DNA of 64,000 nucleotides from an uncultured Chitinophaga sp. (GCF_937898475.1 NZ_CALEJS010000025.1:62001-126000), one strand, 5' to 3'; counted from the stretch's first letter, positions 40,057 to 48,309 are shown. A program made the numbers and translations. The notes: generated by a model not told the origin, from the sequence alone.

Positions 40057-41790
40057 ATGTCCTCCATGAGAAGCCTCTGCCATTTCCGTATACCGAAAAC
40101 AGTGGTACTGCTAGTATCGCTTATTGCTATCAGCTGTAAACTGCTGCCTCAATTATCCTATGCTGCCGCCGCTAAGGTCTGGCTTACACCATTTACCGTT
40201 TCTTCGACCTGTGTAAATTCAGACAGCAGATTCACGATCACCGATGAGATGGGGATCGACTCTGTGCGCTGGGATTTTGGCGATCCGGGATCCGGTGCGC
40301 AGAACACCTCTACCAACCTGTCTCCTACACACGTATTCGCCAACCTGGGTACCTATACCGTTACGCTGATTGCTTACCGGGCAGGTGTGGCAGATACTAC
40401 TACCCAGGATATTACGATTGTAACGCCTATCCCCTACGATTTTCCGGAACCTACCGATACTACCCTTTGTGAAGGACAGCGCCTGGTGCTGAACGGACCC
40501 GTGGTTGCGGGCGCTACCTATGAATGGTCCCGCCCGGATTCTGTGGGTGTTAGCATTGTAGCTGATACCACCGCTACCTACCGCTTGAAAATAAACGGCT
40601 GCCAGGTACAGGACTCTGTAAATGTATACTTCATTACCATGCCGGATTTTGACCTGGGAGATGATCACCTGCTGTGCGTGAACGAGGCCTTGCGCCTGGA
40701 CGCCACTTCGCAGAATGGTCTGTACCAGTGGTATAAGGATTTTGCCCCTATTCCCGGCGAGACCGGCTCGACCTACGTGGTAACCACCAGCGGTACCTAC
40801 ATGGTAGAGGTAAACGCCCAGGGCTGCGGCATTTTCAGGGATACGGTGACGCTCAATTTTGGCGGCAACCCGCATCCCTTCTCCCTTGGACCAGACACCC
40901 TGTTGTGCCCCGGAGAATCTGTTACCATCACCGCCACTGTACCCGGCGCTACACCCAGCGCTTACCAGTGGAGCACCGGCAACCGTACCCCTTCCGTAAC
41001 GGTAAGAAGTCCGTATACGCTCTGGGTATTTGTAACCGTGAACGGCGGAGAATGTGAAGTACTGGATACCATCCGGGTAGATTACAACCGCCTGCGCGGG
41101 GTGAACCTCGGCAATGATACGGCAGTGTGTAAAGGAGAGCGCCTGGTACTGTCGGCCGACTTCGGCAACGGTACCTACCTCTGGCAGGACGGATCAGACC
41201 AGGCCACCTATTATGTGCAGGAAACCGGCTACTATTATGTTCGTGCACAGATTGGCCGTTGTGTGTCTATGGATACCATCCATGTAACCTATGAAGATAC
41301 CCTGCGCATTAACCTGGGGCCTGATACTACCTTGTGCCGCGGAGAAAGGCTCCGCTTGAGCCCCATGGGCGCCGGCGCCAACTATAAATGGCAGGACAGC
41401 ACTTCGGTGCCTATCTATATTGCCACCACGGAGGGCTATTATGCCGTGGTAGCCAACAACTCCTGCGGACGCGCTACAGATTCTGTACGTGTACAGGTGA
41501 AAGATTGTGAATGCCAGGTATACCTGCCCACGGCTTTCAGTCCGAATAACGATGGCCGCAACGATCTTTTCCGGCCTATATACCGGTGCGAGCTGGCAGA
41601 CTTCAAGCTCAGTGTATATGACCGCTGGGGGGCGAGGGTGTTTTACACTACAGATCCGGGCGTAGCCTGGACAGGCCGCCAGAACGGCACCGCATTGAAT
41701 ATGGGCACTTACGTATGGGTGATGGAATACCGCAACGCCAATACAAAAGAGCTGTTCAAGAAGAACGGAACGGTAACGGTGGTGTATTAA
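40057..41790 (+). CDS. Exported protein with PKD domain, Ig-like repeats and CHU_C (gliding/type IX) sorting domain
   Basis: A 577-residue surface or secreted protein. After an N-terminal hydrophobic segment (IPKTVVLLVSLIAISCKLL), residues about 45-125 form a PKD-like domain (VRWDFGDPGSGAQNTST … NLGTYTVTLIA). Five repeats follow, each opening with a DT/DD-x-LC-x-GE motif (DTTLCEGQRL, DDHLLCVNEAL, DTLLCPGESV, DTAVCKGERL, DTTLCRGERL). The last about 90 residues (VYLPTAFSPNNDGRNDLFRP … MGTYVWVMEY) are the CHU_C domain that sends proteins through the type IX secretion system. Probably a surface adhesion or structural protein. Its stop overlaps the convergent gene by 4 bases. Confidence 0.85.
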   Translation: MSSMRSLCHFRIPKTVVLLVSLIAISCKLLPQLSYAAAAKVWLTPFTVSSTCVNSDSRFTITDEMGIDSVRWDFGDPGSGAQNTSTNLSPTHVFANLGTYTVTLIAYRAGVADTTTQDITIVTPIPYDFPEPTDTTLCEGQRLVLNGPVVAGATYEWSRPDSVGVSIVADTTATYRLKINGCQVQDSVNVYFITMPDFDLGDDHLLCVNEALRLDATSQNGLYQWYKDFAPIPGETGSTYVVTTSGTYMVEVNAQGCGIFRDTVTLNFGGNPHPFSLGPDTLLCPGESVTITATVPGATPSAYQWSTGNRTPSVTVRSPYTLWVFVTVNGGECEVLDTIRVDYNRLRGVNLGNDTAVCKGERLVLSADFGNGTYLWQDGSDQATYYVQETGYYYVRAQIGRCVSMDTIHVTYEDTLRINLGPDTTLCRGERLRLSPMGAGANYKWQDSTSVPIYIATTEGYYAVVANNSCGRATDSVRVQVKDCECQVYLPTAFSPNNDGRNDLFRPIYRCELADFKLSVYDRWGARVFYTTDPGVAWTGRQNGTALNMGTYVWVMEYRNANTKELFKKNGTVTVVY

Positions 41791-42722
41791 TCCAGTTTGA
41801 ACTTAGCTATAAAAGAGGCGGTCTCCCGTTTTTTGAAGGGCACATCCCAGGTACCGTCATAAGTTACCAGTGCGGGAATGAGGAGATCGTTCTTTTTGGT
41901 CATTTGTACATCCATCTGCACATTAAAATCAAATACCCAGGTTTTGTAGGAAAGTGAATACTTGCGTCCTACTATCTCAAAATTATCCTTATTGAAATAG
42001 GTGATCAGCTCATTGACCACCACGTCTGCCCGGTTAATCCGGCTCAGGTCTTTCTTTGCCGTGGCGGCAAATACATAACATGGAACGCCCAGGTAGTCTG
42101 TAGCGGTGATAGCGAAATCGTAAAAGCGCATCACATCGCGGTCAAAGATGGCTACTTTGGGGCCAACGATAGGCACCCCCTTTACCGGTTTGCCGGGATT
42201 GAAGATGAGTTGCTTCAGCTGTGCCTTGTGCTTGGCCATGCTGCCTTTATCGGTGTCAGCAGATTCGCCGTTGGCATCTGCGCAAACGGTGCCTTTTGTA
42301 AAGAAGAGATTACCATACAGTTCGGCAGTATAGTAGTTGTAGGTGCCTTTGGCATTGTAAAAATCGCCGGTGGTTTTCTCCTGCAGCACTTCCATGGAGC
42401 GGCAGCGCCCGTTCATGGTCTGGCGGGTTTCGCTTTTGAGGGAGGCTTTAATTTCTCCTTTCTTATCATAAAGGCGAATATCATTATCGGCGGTAAATCC
42501 CAGCAGGCGAAGGTTCTTAAAGGCGCGGTAGAAGGTAGTATCTTCTTCTACCCTTTTGATGAAGCTGTTTACGTCAAAGCCTATACGTTTGGCATTTACG
42601 ACCACTTCATCCAGGTTCACAGTCATTCCTTTATATCGGGCAGTATCCTGGGCATAGGTTGCTGAAAAGTGCAGTAGTCCCGCTACGAGCGTAGCGGCTA
42701 AGGCCATTCTGAATATTCGCAT
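41787..42722 (-). CDS. Secreted protein of unknown function
   Basis: A 311-residue product with a signal peptide (MALAATLVAGLLHFSATYAQ). After it, KGMTVNLDEVVVNAKR resembles the LxEVVV stretch that ends carboxypeptidase-regulatory-like domains in TonB receptors. The rest (GFTADNDIRLYDKKGEIKAS … YLGVPCYVFAAT … VTYDGTWDVPFKKRE) has no motif I recognise. Conserved proteins of this type occur in Chitinophagaceae. The start lies at the edge of word-repeat element A5. Confidence 0.65.
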   Translation of the reverse strand: MRIFRMALAATLVAGLLHFSATYAQDTARYKGMTVNLDEVVVNAKRIGFDVNSFIKRVEEDTTFYRAFKNLRLLGFTADNDIRLYDKKGEIKASLKSETRQTMNGRCRSMEVLQEKTTGDFYNAKGTYNYYTAELYGNLFFTKGTVCADANGESADTDKGSMAKHKAQLKQLIFNPGKPVKGVPIVGPKVAIFDRDVMRFYDFAITATDYLGVPCYVFAATAKKDLSRINRADVVVNELITYFNKDNFEIVGRKYSLSYKTWVFDFNVQMDVQMTKKNDLLIPALVTYDGTWDVPFKKRETASFIAKFKLD

Positions 42723-42732
42723 TTCCGCAAAT

Positions 42733-42908
42733 TAGGGAAATTCCAAAGACCAAATTCCAAAATCCAGAATCCAAATTCCAAATTCCAAAATGAGTCATCA
42801 TCTAAATAAAAGTTAATGACCTTTACTGATGCAAAGAACAAGTAACCAGCCGGCGTTCAAACCGGCAGCACTTTGGGATTTGGGATTTGGATTTTGGACT
42901 TTGGAATT
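42733..42908. repeat. Word-repeat element, CCAAATTCC family (A5)
   Basis: Left arm (42738-42791) has AAATTCCAAAGACC, AAATTCCAAAATCCAG and AAATTCCAAATTCC; right arm (42869-42908) has CTTTGGGATTTGGG, ATTTGGATTTTGG and CTTTGGAATTTT. The arms are reverse complements about 80 bases apart. It fills the gap between two minus-strand genes. Confidence 0.7.
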
Positions 42909-43157
42909 TTAATCGTTGTTGCACTCAGTGGCTTCATCGGCTACTATGCGGAGGAGGTGATCTTTGATAGCGGGGGGCGGTGCAACGGCCTGGAGGCGGA
43001 TAAACTGTTCCATATCCCGCCGGCAGGCCTCTACTTCTGCAGCCAGGTCGGGGAACAGGGCCATGGCGGCTTCCAGCTCCCGGGCTTCTGCTGCTGTTGC
43101 CATACCGGCTACGTATAACTCGATAATGCCGGACGATATGAAACGTTGTACGTTCAC
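42909..43157 (-). CDS. Short anti-sigma-like domain protein without membrane part
   Basis: An 82-residue product, GTG start at 43157, only 3 bases after the stop of the sigma gene upstream. It reads VQRFISSGIIELYVAGMATA … VEACRRDMEQFI, plainly homologous to the N-terminal 85 residues of the full-length anti-sigma factor encoded at 43908-44774 (VQRYISSGIIESYVVGLVSE … VEACRQDMELYV). It stops where the membrane helix and C-terminal domain would begin. It is either a working soluble anti-sigma or a decayed duplicate. It has no frame damage in its own length. Confidence 0.75.
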   Translation of the reverse strand: MNVQRFISSGIIELYVAGMATAAEARELEAAMALFPDLAAEVEACRRDMEQFIRLQAVAPPPAIKDHLLRIVADEATECNND

Positions 43158-43160
43158 TGA

Positions 43161-43712
43161 TTATAAAGATTTTAATAAACTTCTTAATCGGTTCATAGCA
43201 AGGCGCGTCCTCGTTTTCACAGTACCTAAAGGGATGTTTAACATAGCAGCGATTTCCTCCTGGGTACACCCTTTATAATACGACAAGTCAATTATGACGC
43301 GTTGCTCCTTATTCAGTTTTTCCAGGACCCGTGAGAGCCCTAAATGATCAGTAGACTGGTAAACGGTTAGATGACCTGTATATAAATGTACGTCATCGCC
43401 GACATCTTGGATTTTTTGCTCAAATCTGTGTGATTTAGACCGTAGCGTATCAATAGCCGTGTTGCGGGCTATATTGAGCATCCAGGTGAACAGCCGGCCT
43501 TTTTCCTCATTATAGCGGTCAATATTGCGCCATATCTTCAGGAAAACTTCCTGCAGGGTATCTCCTGCTGCATTCTCATCGTTCAGTATTTTCAGGACAA
43601 CGCCATAAAGGGCAGGGGAATAATGATCATATAAATAGCTGAATACCCGCTGGTTGCGGGCTTTTAACCCATGCACCAACTCCTGTTCCGTATATGTAAA
43701 TCCGGATGCCAC
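43161..43712 (-). CDS. ECF-type RNA polymerase sigma factor (second of a tandem pair)
   Basis: A 183-residue sigma factor (GTG start at 43712). Region 2 includes FSYLYDHYSPALYGV, DTLQEVFLKIWRNIDRY and GRLFTWMLNIARNTAIDTLRS; region 4 has LNKEQRVIIDLSYYKGCTQEEIAAMLNIPLGTVKTR. It is a close paralogue of the sigma encoded at 44780-45334, sharing most residues outside the region 2-4 linker. It is paired with the short 82-residue anti-sigma-like gene. Confidence 0.9.
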   Translation of the reverse strand: MASGFTYTEQELVHGLKARNQRVFSYLYDHYSPALYGVVLKILNDENAAGDTLQEVFLKIWRNIDRYNEEKGRLFTWMLNIARNTAIDTLRSKSHRFEQKIQDVGDDVHLYTGHLTVYQSTDHLGLSRVLEKLNKEQRVIIDLSYYKGCTQEEIAAMLNIPLGTVKTRTRLAMNRLRSLLKSL

Positions 43713-43739
43713 ATCAATGTTAATGGTGAATAATGTCTA

Positions 43740-43925
43740 AGGCTGGCAGGGTTATGATTGCGAATTTAATTAATAAATGAAGATTTAATAATAAATAATA
43801 AAAATTACTAATTAACAATTAATAATTACTAATGTCAGCATGTTAAGGTAACGGGGATAACCAGCTGCGCAAATAGCAGCAACTGCATGACTAAGACGAG
43901 ATCCCGACTAATTATTAGTTATCCT
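43740..43925. repeat. Word-repeat element, AATTAATAATT family (D3)
   Basis: AATTTAATTAATAAATGAAG and TTAATAATAAATAATAAAAATTAC words (43763-43807), then AATTAACAATTAATAATTAC (43811-43830), with an inverted TAATTATTAGTTATC close to 43920 inside the anti-sigma 3' end. It separates the two sigma/anti-sigma modules. Confidence 0.45.
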
Positions 43926-44774
43926 GCCTTGCAGGCAAAGCTGTGTGAGCGTTGGAGTGGTGCTGCCTCCTTTCTTCTCAAGGGTGATAATGAATGCCTG
44001 GGCGGCGGCTATCTCTTTCATTTTCTGCAGGATGGGCTGCTGGCCTACATCAAAAACGCCTGCATCGGTGGGTTTGCCGTACATAACGGCCCATAGCTGG
44101 TATTGCTGGTCCGGGCCTGGTGCTGGCAGGGAAAGGGTCAGAAGGTATACTTCTTTGGATTCGGTATTCCAGCCGATGGTGGCAAGCTGGCCGGTATGTT
44201 TGTTGTTACCTGAGAGGCGGGTCCATTTCAGGGCCGGGTCTTTCAGGATGTTCAGTTCCTTTTCGAGTTCCTGCTGCCTGGCCTGGTATATTTTAGTTTG
44301 CTGAACCAGGTTTTCCTGGCTGGCGGTCAGTTCGGTAGTTTGCTGCAGGTACGTTTTATACTGGTCTGCGTAATAAAAATTAAATCCCACGCTGACGATC
44401 AGCAGCAGGAAGACGGCTATGGCAATGAACAACCACGTTTGTGCGGCGCTGATCTTCAATGCCGGCATCTTAAACGCTTTCTCACCTTCTCCTGTGGTAT
44501 CCGGTTCGCGCAGTTCTTCGGGCAGGAGCTCCTCTCCTTCCGGCAGGCTTTCATTCTCTATCGCATCAAGAATGCGGGTGCGGATAGCTTTGGGAGGTTT
44601 TACGGCGCTCAGTTCTACATATAACTCCATATCCTGACGGCAGGCCTCCACGGCTGCCCTGACCTCAGGAAATTCGGCAATGGCGTTTTCTACTTCTTTG
44701 GCTTCCCGTTCTGAAACGAGACCTACGACATAACTTTCAATGATCCCGGACGATATGTAGCGTTGAACATCCAC
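43908..44774 (-). CDS. Membrane anti-sigma factor (RskA-like)
   Basis: A 288-residue protein in the RskA/RsgI-like plan. Residues 1-90 are a cytoplasmic helical domain (DVQRYISSGIIESYVVGLVSE…); the stretch to about 120 is acidic. A membrane helix follows (about 112-133, TWLFIAIAVFLLLIVSVGF), then a coiled-coil-like segment (TELTASQENLVQQTKIYQAR) and an extracytoplasmic RskA-type domain ending GPDQQYQLWAVMYGKPTDAGVF. It should hold the sigma factor encoded just upstream (5-base gap) at the membrane. It ends at a word-repeat boundary. Confidence 0.85.
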   Translation of the reverse strand: MDVQRYISSGIIESYVVGLVSEREAKEVENAIAEFPEVRAAVEACRQDMELYVELSAVKPPKAIRTRILDAIENESLPEGEELLPEELREPDTTGEGEKAFKMPALKISAAQTWLFIAIAVFLLLIVSVGFNFYYADQYKTYLQQTTELTASQENLVQQTKIYQARQQELEKELNILKDPALKWTRLSGNNKHTGQLATIGWNTESKEVYLLTLSLPAPGPDQQYQLWAVMYGKPTDAGVFDVGQQPILQKMKEIAAAQAFIITLEKKGGSTTPTLTQLCLQGRITNN

Positions 44775-44779
44775 CTTGA

Positions 44780-45334
44780 CTATACCTGTTTTAAGATATT
44801 TCTTAATTGAATAATGGCATTGCGCATTCTTGTCTTAACCGTTCCCAGTGGCATGTCGAGCATTTTCGCGATCTCTTCCTGTGTACAGCCACGGTAGTAG
44901 GCCAGATCGATAATAGTGCGTTGCTCCTTGTTCAGCTGGTCCAGCACTTTAGACAGGCCCAGGTGGTCTACAGATTGCTGTACAATGAGCTGATCCTGCT
45001 GGTGGCCGTTACCGATCTCCTGCATTTTCTGTCCCAGCTTGTGGGCACGGGAGCGCAGGGTATCGATGGCGGTATTGCGGGCAATATTCAGCATCCATGT
45101 AAACAAACGGCCTTTATCAACGTCATAGCGTTCAATACCGCGCCAGATCTTTAAAAAGATCTCCTGTAACACGTCTACAGCCGTGTTTTCGTCGTTCAAT
45201 ACCTTGAGCGCTACGCCATATAATGCAGGTGAATAGTGATCATATACGTAACTGAACACTTTTTCATCACGGGCCTTCAGGCCCTGAACCAATTCAGCCT
45301 CGGTATATGTTAAAGAGGGTCGCAAGTCAGACAC
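44780..45334 (-). CDS. ECF-type RNA polymerase sigma factor (first of a tandem pair)
   Basis: A 184-residue sigma factor (GTG start at 45334, MSDLRPSLTYTEAELVQGL). Region 2: FSYVYDHYSPALYGVALKVL, VDVLQEIFLKIWRGIERYD, GRLFTWMLNIARNTAIDTLRS. Region 4: LNKEQRTIIDLAYYRGCTQEEIAKMLDMPLGTVKTRM. It is the parent-like copy of the sigma at 43161-43712. The anti-sigma gene follows directly. Its target promoters are not evident here. Confidence 0.9.
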   Translation of the reverse strand: MSDLRPSLTYTEAELVQGLKARDEKVFSYVYDHYSPALYGVALKVLNDENTAVDVLQEIFLKIWRGIERYDVDKGRLFTWMLNIARNTAIDTLRSRAHKLGQKMQEIGNGHQQDQLIVQQSVDHLGLSKVLDQLNKEQRTIIDLAYYRGCTQEEIAKMLDMPLGTVKTRMRNAIIQLRNILKQV

Positions 45335-45403
45335 TAGGATAGTTAAGTAATAGCTGGCGCCAAAATAGTGGCTTTTTTTTACATTACAAAATTTCCTTCT
45401 ATT

Positions 45404-45982
45404 TTATTTATGGAAAATCATTTTGTAATCAGTGCCTATTTTCCCTTTAGAGATATCTTCCAGCTTACCTTTTAACATTCTGCGCTTAAGCGGTTTCAGG
45501 TAGTCAATGAATAATTTGCCATCGATGTGGTCATATTCATGAAAGATCACCCTGGCGGTAATGCCATGGAAGGTCTTTTCGTGGGGGTGGAAATTTTCAT
45601 CGAGATAGCGGAGGCGGATCTTCTCGGGGCGGTATACGTCTTCCCGGATCCTGGGTATGCTGAGGCAGCCTTCATTATAAGGCCATTCGTCACCTTCTGC
45701 TGCTACCTGGTGGGCGTTGATGAACACCTGTTTTACGCCGTGGTCGCCGGGATATTCGGCTTTTTCGTCTTCATCCAGGTTATTGATGATCTGTTCACTG
45801 TCAATTACAAATAAACGGATAGGTTTATTGACCTGCGGCGCTGCCAGTCCTACACCGCTGGAAGCGTACATGGTTTCCCACATGTTGGTAATCAGCTGCT
45901 GCAGATGAGGATAGTCGGGGGTAATGTCTTCACATACTTTTCTGAGCACCGGATGTCCGTATGCTACGATCGGTAAAATCAT
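45404..45982 (-). CDS. def: Peptide deformylase
   Basis: Removes formyl from the initiator Met of new proteins. The 192-residue metalloenzyme has the three class motifs: GVGLAAPQV (GxGLAAPQ), EGCLSIP (EGCLS, metal Cys) and HEYDHIDG (HExDH, two metal His and the catalytic Glu). ATG at 45982. It is followed by a run of housekeeping genes on the same strand (ruvX, ubiA-like, trmH-like upstream). Confidence 0.95.
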   Translation of the reverse strand: MILPIVAYGHPVLRKVCEDITPDYPHLQQLITNMWETMYASSGVGLAAPQVNKPIRLFVIDSEQIINNLDEDEKAEYPGDHGVKQVFINAHQVAAEGDEWPYNEGCLSIPRIREDVYRPEKIRLRYLDENFHPHEKTFHGITARVIFHEYDHIDGKLFIDYLKPLKRRMLKGKLEDISKGKIGTDYKMIFHK

Positions 45983-46016
45983 GTATAGCGTGTTTTAAAA
46001 AAGGCAAAGGTACGAA

Positions 46017-46080
46017 ATAGCTGTTAGCTTCTGGCAGTTAGCATTAGCTAATAGCTAACAAGGGGGAGCTAAAAGCTTAT
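46017..46080. repeat. Word-repeat element, TAGCTGTTAGC family (C4)
   Basis: ATAGCTGTTAGCTTCTGGC (46018-46036) is followed by the inverted TTAGCTAATAGCTAAC (46046-46061) and AGCTAAAAGC (46067-46076). It lies between ruvX and def. Confidence 0.55.
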
Positions 46081-46487
46081 TTATACTGCAGATACTCCTG
46101 CAGCAGGATGGTGGCGCTTATTTCGTCTACCAGGGCTTTGTTCTGGCGGTCTTTCTTCTTAAGGCCGCTGTCCAGCATGGAGCGGGTGGCCAGCTTTGAG
46201 GTAAAGCGTTCGTCAATTTTCTTCACGGGCATCTCCGGGAAATGCTTTTTCAGGATGCGGATACATTCCGTTACCAGGGCGGTAGCGTCTGTGGCGCTGC
46301 CATCCAGGTTTTTGGGCTCGCCGATGATGATCTCTGAAACGGTTTCTGCGGCCATGTACTTCTTCAGGAAAGGGATGAGCTCGTGGGTAGGTACGGTGGT
46401 AAGTCCGCTGGCGATGAGCTGCAGGGGGTCTGTTACCGCCAGGCCGGTGCGTTTTTTACCATAATCAATTGAAAGTATACGTCCCAT
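46077..46487 (-). CDS. ruvX: Putative pre-16S rRNA nuclease / Holliday junction resolvase (YqgF family)
   Basis: A 136-residue RNase H-fold nuclease. Visible are the first catalytic Asp in ILSIDYGKKRTGLAV, the Glu strand in IIIGEPKNLDG, and the C-terminal Asp in KALVDEISATILLQEY, with DERFTSKLA before it. YqgF proteins trim pre-16S rRNA and were first named RuvX for resolvase activity. ATG at 46487. Confidence 0.92.
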   Translation of the reverse strand: MGRILSIDYGKKRTGLAVTDPLQLIASGLTTVPTHELIPFLKKYMAAETVSEIIIGEPKNLDGSATDATALVTECIRILKKHFPEMPVKKIDERFTSKLATRSMLDSGLKKKDRQNKALVDEISATILLQEYLQYK

Positions 46488-46545
46488 TGGAAAGTTTGAG
46501 GTTTGAGGGTTTGAAGTTTGAGGACCTCAAACAGTTAAAAACATG
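46487..46545. repeat. Word-repeat element, GTTTGAAG family (B3)
   Basis: AAGTTTGAGGTTTGAGGG, TTTGAAGTTTGAGG (46492-46525) directly followed by the inverted CCTCAAACAG (46523-46532). It lies between ruvX and the ubiA-like gene. Confidence 0.55.
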
Positions 46546-47393
46546 TCTGATATCACAAATACGCCATACACCACGCTGGCGATGCCGTTGGTGGTCATAA
46601 AGGCCAGGTTTACCCGGCTCAGGTCGTGCGGTTTTACCAGCAGGTGCTGGGATACCAGCATGACAATGAACACGGCGGCGCCTATCCAGTAGAGCCAGCT
46701 GAAATGACCGGTGATGCCGATGGTGATCACCAGGGCGGCCGCTATCACGTGCAGTACTTCTGAAAAGCGCAGGGCGCCCGGCTTTCCCAGCCAGGCAGGG
46801 ATAGAGTTCAGGGACTGGGAGCGGTCAAATTCCTCATCCTGCAGCGCATAAATAATATCAAAACCAGATACCCAGCACAGCACCAATACGGATACCATTA
46901 CGGGTAAAATGGCAAAATAGCCGGTTACGGAAAGAAAAGCGCCGATGGGCGCGAGGGAAAGTCCCAGGCCCAGCACCAGGTGGCAAAGGGCGGTAAAACG
47001 TTTGGTATAGCTGTAGCCCAGCACTACCAGCAGGGCCACCGGCGATAAGAAGAAACAGAGCCGGTTGATGAACCAGGCACAAAGCATGAACAGCACGGCG
47101 TTGCCTATCACAAAATAAAGGGCCTTATTGGCGGAAATCACCCCGGCAGGTATTTCCCTTCTGGCGGTACGGGGATTCCGCTTGTCAATATCGGCATCCA
47201 GCCAGCGGTTAAAGGCCATAGCGGCACTGCGGGCAAATACCATGCACAGCACTACCAGCAAAAAAGTTTGCCATTGAAAGGGGTGCGCCTCTTTTACAGT
47301 GGCCATAAAGAACCCTGTCATGGCAAATGGCATGGCAAATATGGTGTGACTGAACTTTACGAGCGAGAGATACTTATTAACGGTAGTAAGCAT
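46527..47393 (-). CDS. UbiA-family prenyltransferase
   Basis: A 288-residue membrane enzyme with eight to nine helices. The two Asp-rich prenyl-diphosphate motifs are present: NRWLDADIDKRNPRT and YALQDEEFDRSQSLNSIP. It attaches a polyprenyl chain to an aromatic ring; sequence style is that of 4-hydroxybenzoate polyprenyltransferases. As Bacteroidota use menaquinone, it probably acts in quinone synthesis, possibly the futalosine route, but the substrate is not proven. Confidence 0.88.
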   Translation of the reverse strand: MLTTVNKYLSLVKFSHTIFAMPFAMTGFFMATVKEAHPFQWQTFLLVVLCMVFARSAAMAFNRWLDADIDKRNPRTARREIPAGVISANKALYFVIGNAVLFMLCAWFINRLCFFLSPVALLVVLGYSYTKRFTALCHLVLGLGLSLAPIGAFLSVTGYFAILPVMVSVLVLCWVSGFDIIYALQDEEFDRSQSLNSIPAWLGKPGALRFSEVLHVIAAALVITIGITGHFSWLYWIGAAVFIVMLVSQHLLVKPHDLSRVNLAFMTTNGIASVVYGVFVISDMFLTV

Positions 47394-47397
47394 ATTT

Positions 47398-47566
47398 CAC
47401 GGTTTGCAACCTTGTTCGGGTTTGAGGTTTGAAGTTTGAGGTTTGAAGTTCGTTGGAAGTCGTTGGTTCAGGGCATATCCTCCTGCATGAAAGCAGTTCG
47501 CCCATAGGCAGGTTTCCTGTTCTGAACCGGGAACCTGTAACAAACTTCAAACCTCAAACCCGAACA
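47398..47566. repeat. Word-repeat element, GTTTGAAG family (B4)
   Basis: Left arm (47418-47450) GGGTTTGAGGTTTGAAG and TTTGAGGTTTGAAG; right arm (47539-47562) ACAAACTTCAAACCTCAAACCC, its reverse complement over about 20 bases. The core holds GGTTCAG/CTGAACC too. It lies between the ubiA-like and trmH-like genes. Confidence 0.7.
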
Positions 47567-48100
47567 TCAGGCTTTCTTTAGTTTTGCAAATATATCCCAA
47601 ACAACGATACCGGCACTCACGGAAATGTTGAGGGAGTGTTTCATGCCGCTCTGCGGGATCTCAATACAGCCATCTACCTGTTGCATTACGGCGGCGTCCA
47701 CACCAGACACCTCATTGCCGAATACCAGCGCCAGGGGCTTATCTGCAGCCGGTGTATAGTCGTTCAGCATAATGCTCTTCTCTGCCTGCTCAATGGCCAT
47801 TACGGTAAATCCGTCTGCCTGCAGGCGCTGTACGGCCTCCAGTGTGGTGGCACTATACTCCCAGGCAACTGTTTCGGTGGCGCCCAGCGCCGTTTTGTGA
47901 ATATCCCGGTGGGGTGGCACCGGCGTATATCCGCAGAGGATGATGCCCTGCAGTAGAAAAGCGTCTGCAGTACGGAATACTGAACCTACGTTATGCATGC
48001 TCCTCACATTATCCAGCACCAGCACCAGCGGTGTTTTATCGGCTTCTTTGAACTGGTGAATGGTTTTACGGCCCAATTCGTCCATGGTTAGTTTGCGCAT
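47567..48100 (-). CDS. TrmH/SpoU-family RNA methyltransferase
   Basis: A 177-residue knot-fold (SPOUT) methyltransferase. Motif 1 is LDNVRSMHNVGSVFRTADAF, motif 2 LALVFGNEVSGVD and motif 3 IPQSGMKHSLNISVSAGIV. It methylates a ribose in tRNA or rRNA; the target is unknown. The frame is open 24 codons upstream through word-repeat DNA, giving residues like VFGIWSLVFRIWNL that are not protein-like. ATG at 48100 starts MRKLTMDELG and fits the promoter immediately upstream. Confidence 0.88.
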   Translation of the reverse strand: MRKLTMDELGRKTIHQFKEADKTPLVLVLDNVRSMHNVGSVFRTADAFLLQGIILCGYTPVPPHRDIHKTALGATETVAWEYSATTLEAVQRLQADGFTVMAIEQAEKSIMLNDYTPAADKPLALVFGNEVSGVDAAVMQQVDGCIEIPQSGMKHSLNISVSAGIVVWDIFAKLKKA

Positions 48101-48105
48101 ACATG

Positions 48106-48138
48106 CAAAAGTAGGACAGCCGGGGGGCAAATTCCAAA
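48106..48138 (-). promoter_or_regulatory. Predicted promoter of the trmH-like gene
   Basis: On the minus strand TTTGG (48134-48138), 20 bases, then a perfect -7 TACTTTTG (48106-48113). The start codon begins 6 bases past the -7, so the mRNA is probably leaderless. The TTTGG lies inside the left arm of word-repeat A6. Confidence 0.65.
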
Positions 48139-48300
48139 TCCGGAAGACTAAAGACCAAATTCCAAATACCAAATTCCAAACGTGATTGGTGGCCAGGCCC
48201 CTAATAATGTACCAACAGCTTATCGTATTAGGAGAATCTGGGATTTGGTATTTGGAATTTGGAATTTAGCATTTGGAATTTGGAGTTTGGAATTTCGACC
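48127..48300. repeat. Word-repeat element, CCAAATTCC/GGAATTTGG family (A6)
   Basis: Left arm (48128-48180) has CAAATTCCAAATCCGG and ACCAAATTCCAAATACC; right arm (48239-48294) has GGGATTTGGTATTTGGAATT, GGAATTTAGCATTTGG and AATTTGGAGTTTGG. The arms are reverse complements and point outward from a core of about 55 bases. It fills the divergent mutS/trmH gap. Confidence 0.75.
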
Positions 48301-48309
48301 ATAGATTTG
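48279..48309 (+). promoter_or_regulatory. Predicted promoter of mutS
   Basis: TTTGG (48279-48283), 18 bases, then a perfect -7 TAGATTTG (48302-48309). The mutS ATG lies 7 bases past the -7, implying a leaderless or near-leaderless mRNA. The TTTGG is one of the words of the repeat right arm. Confidence 0.65.
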
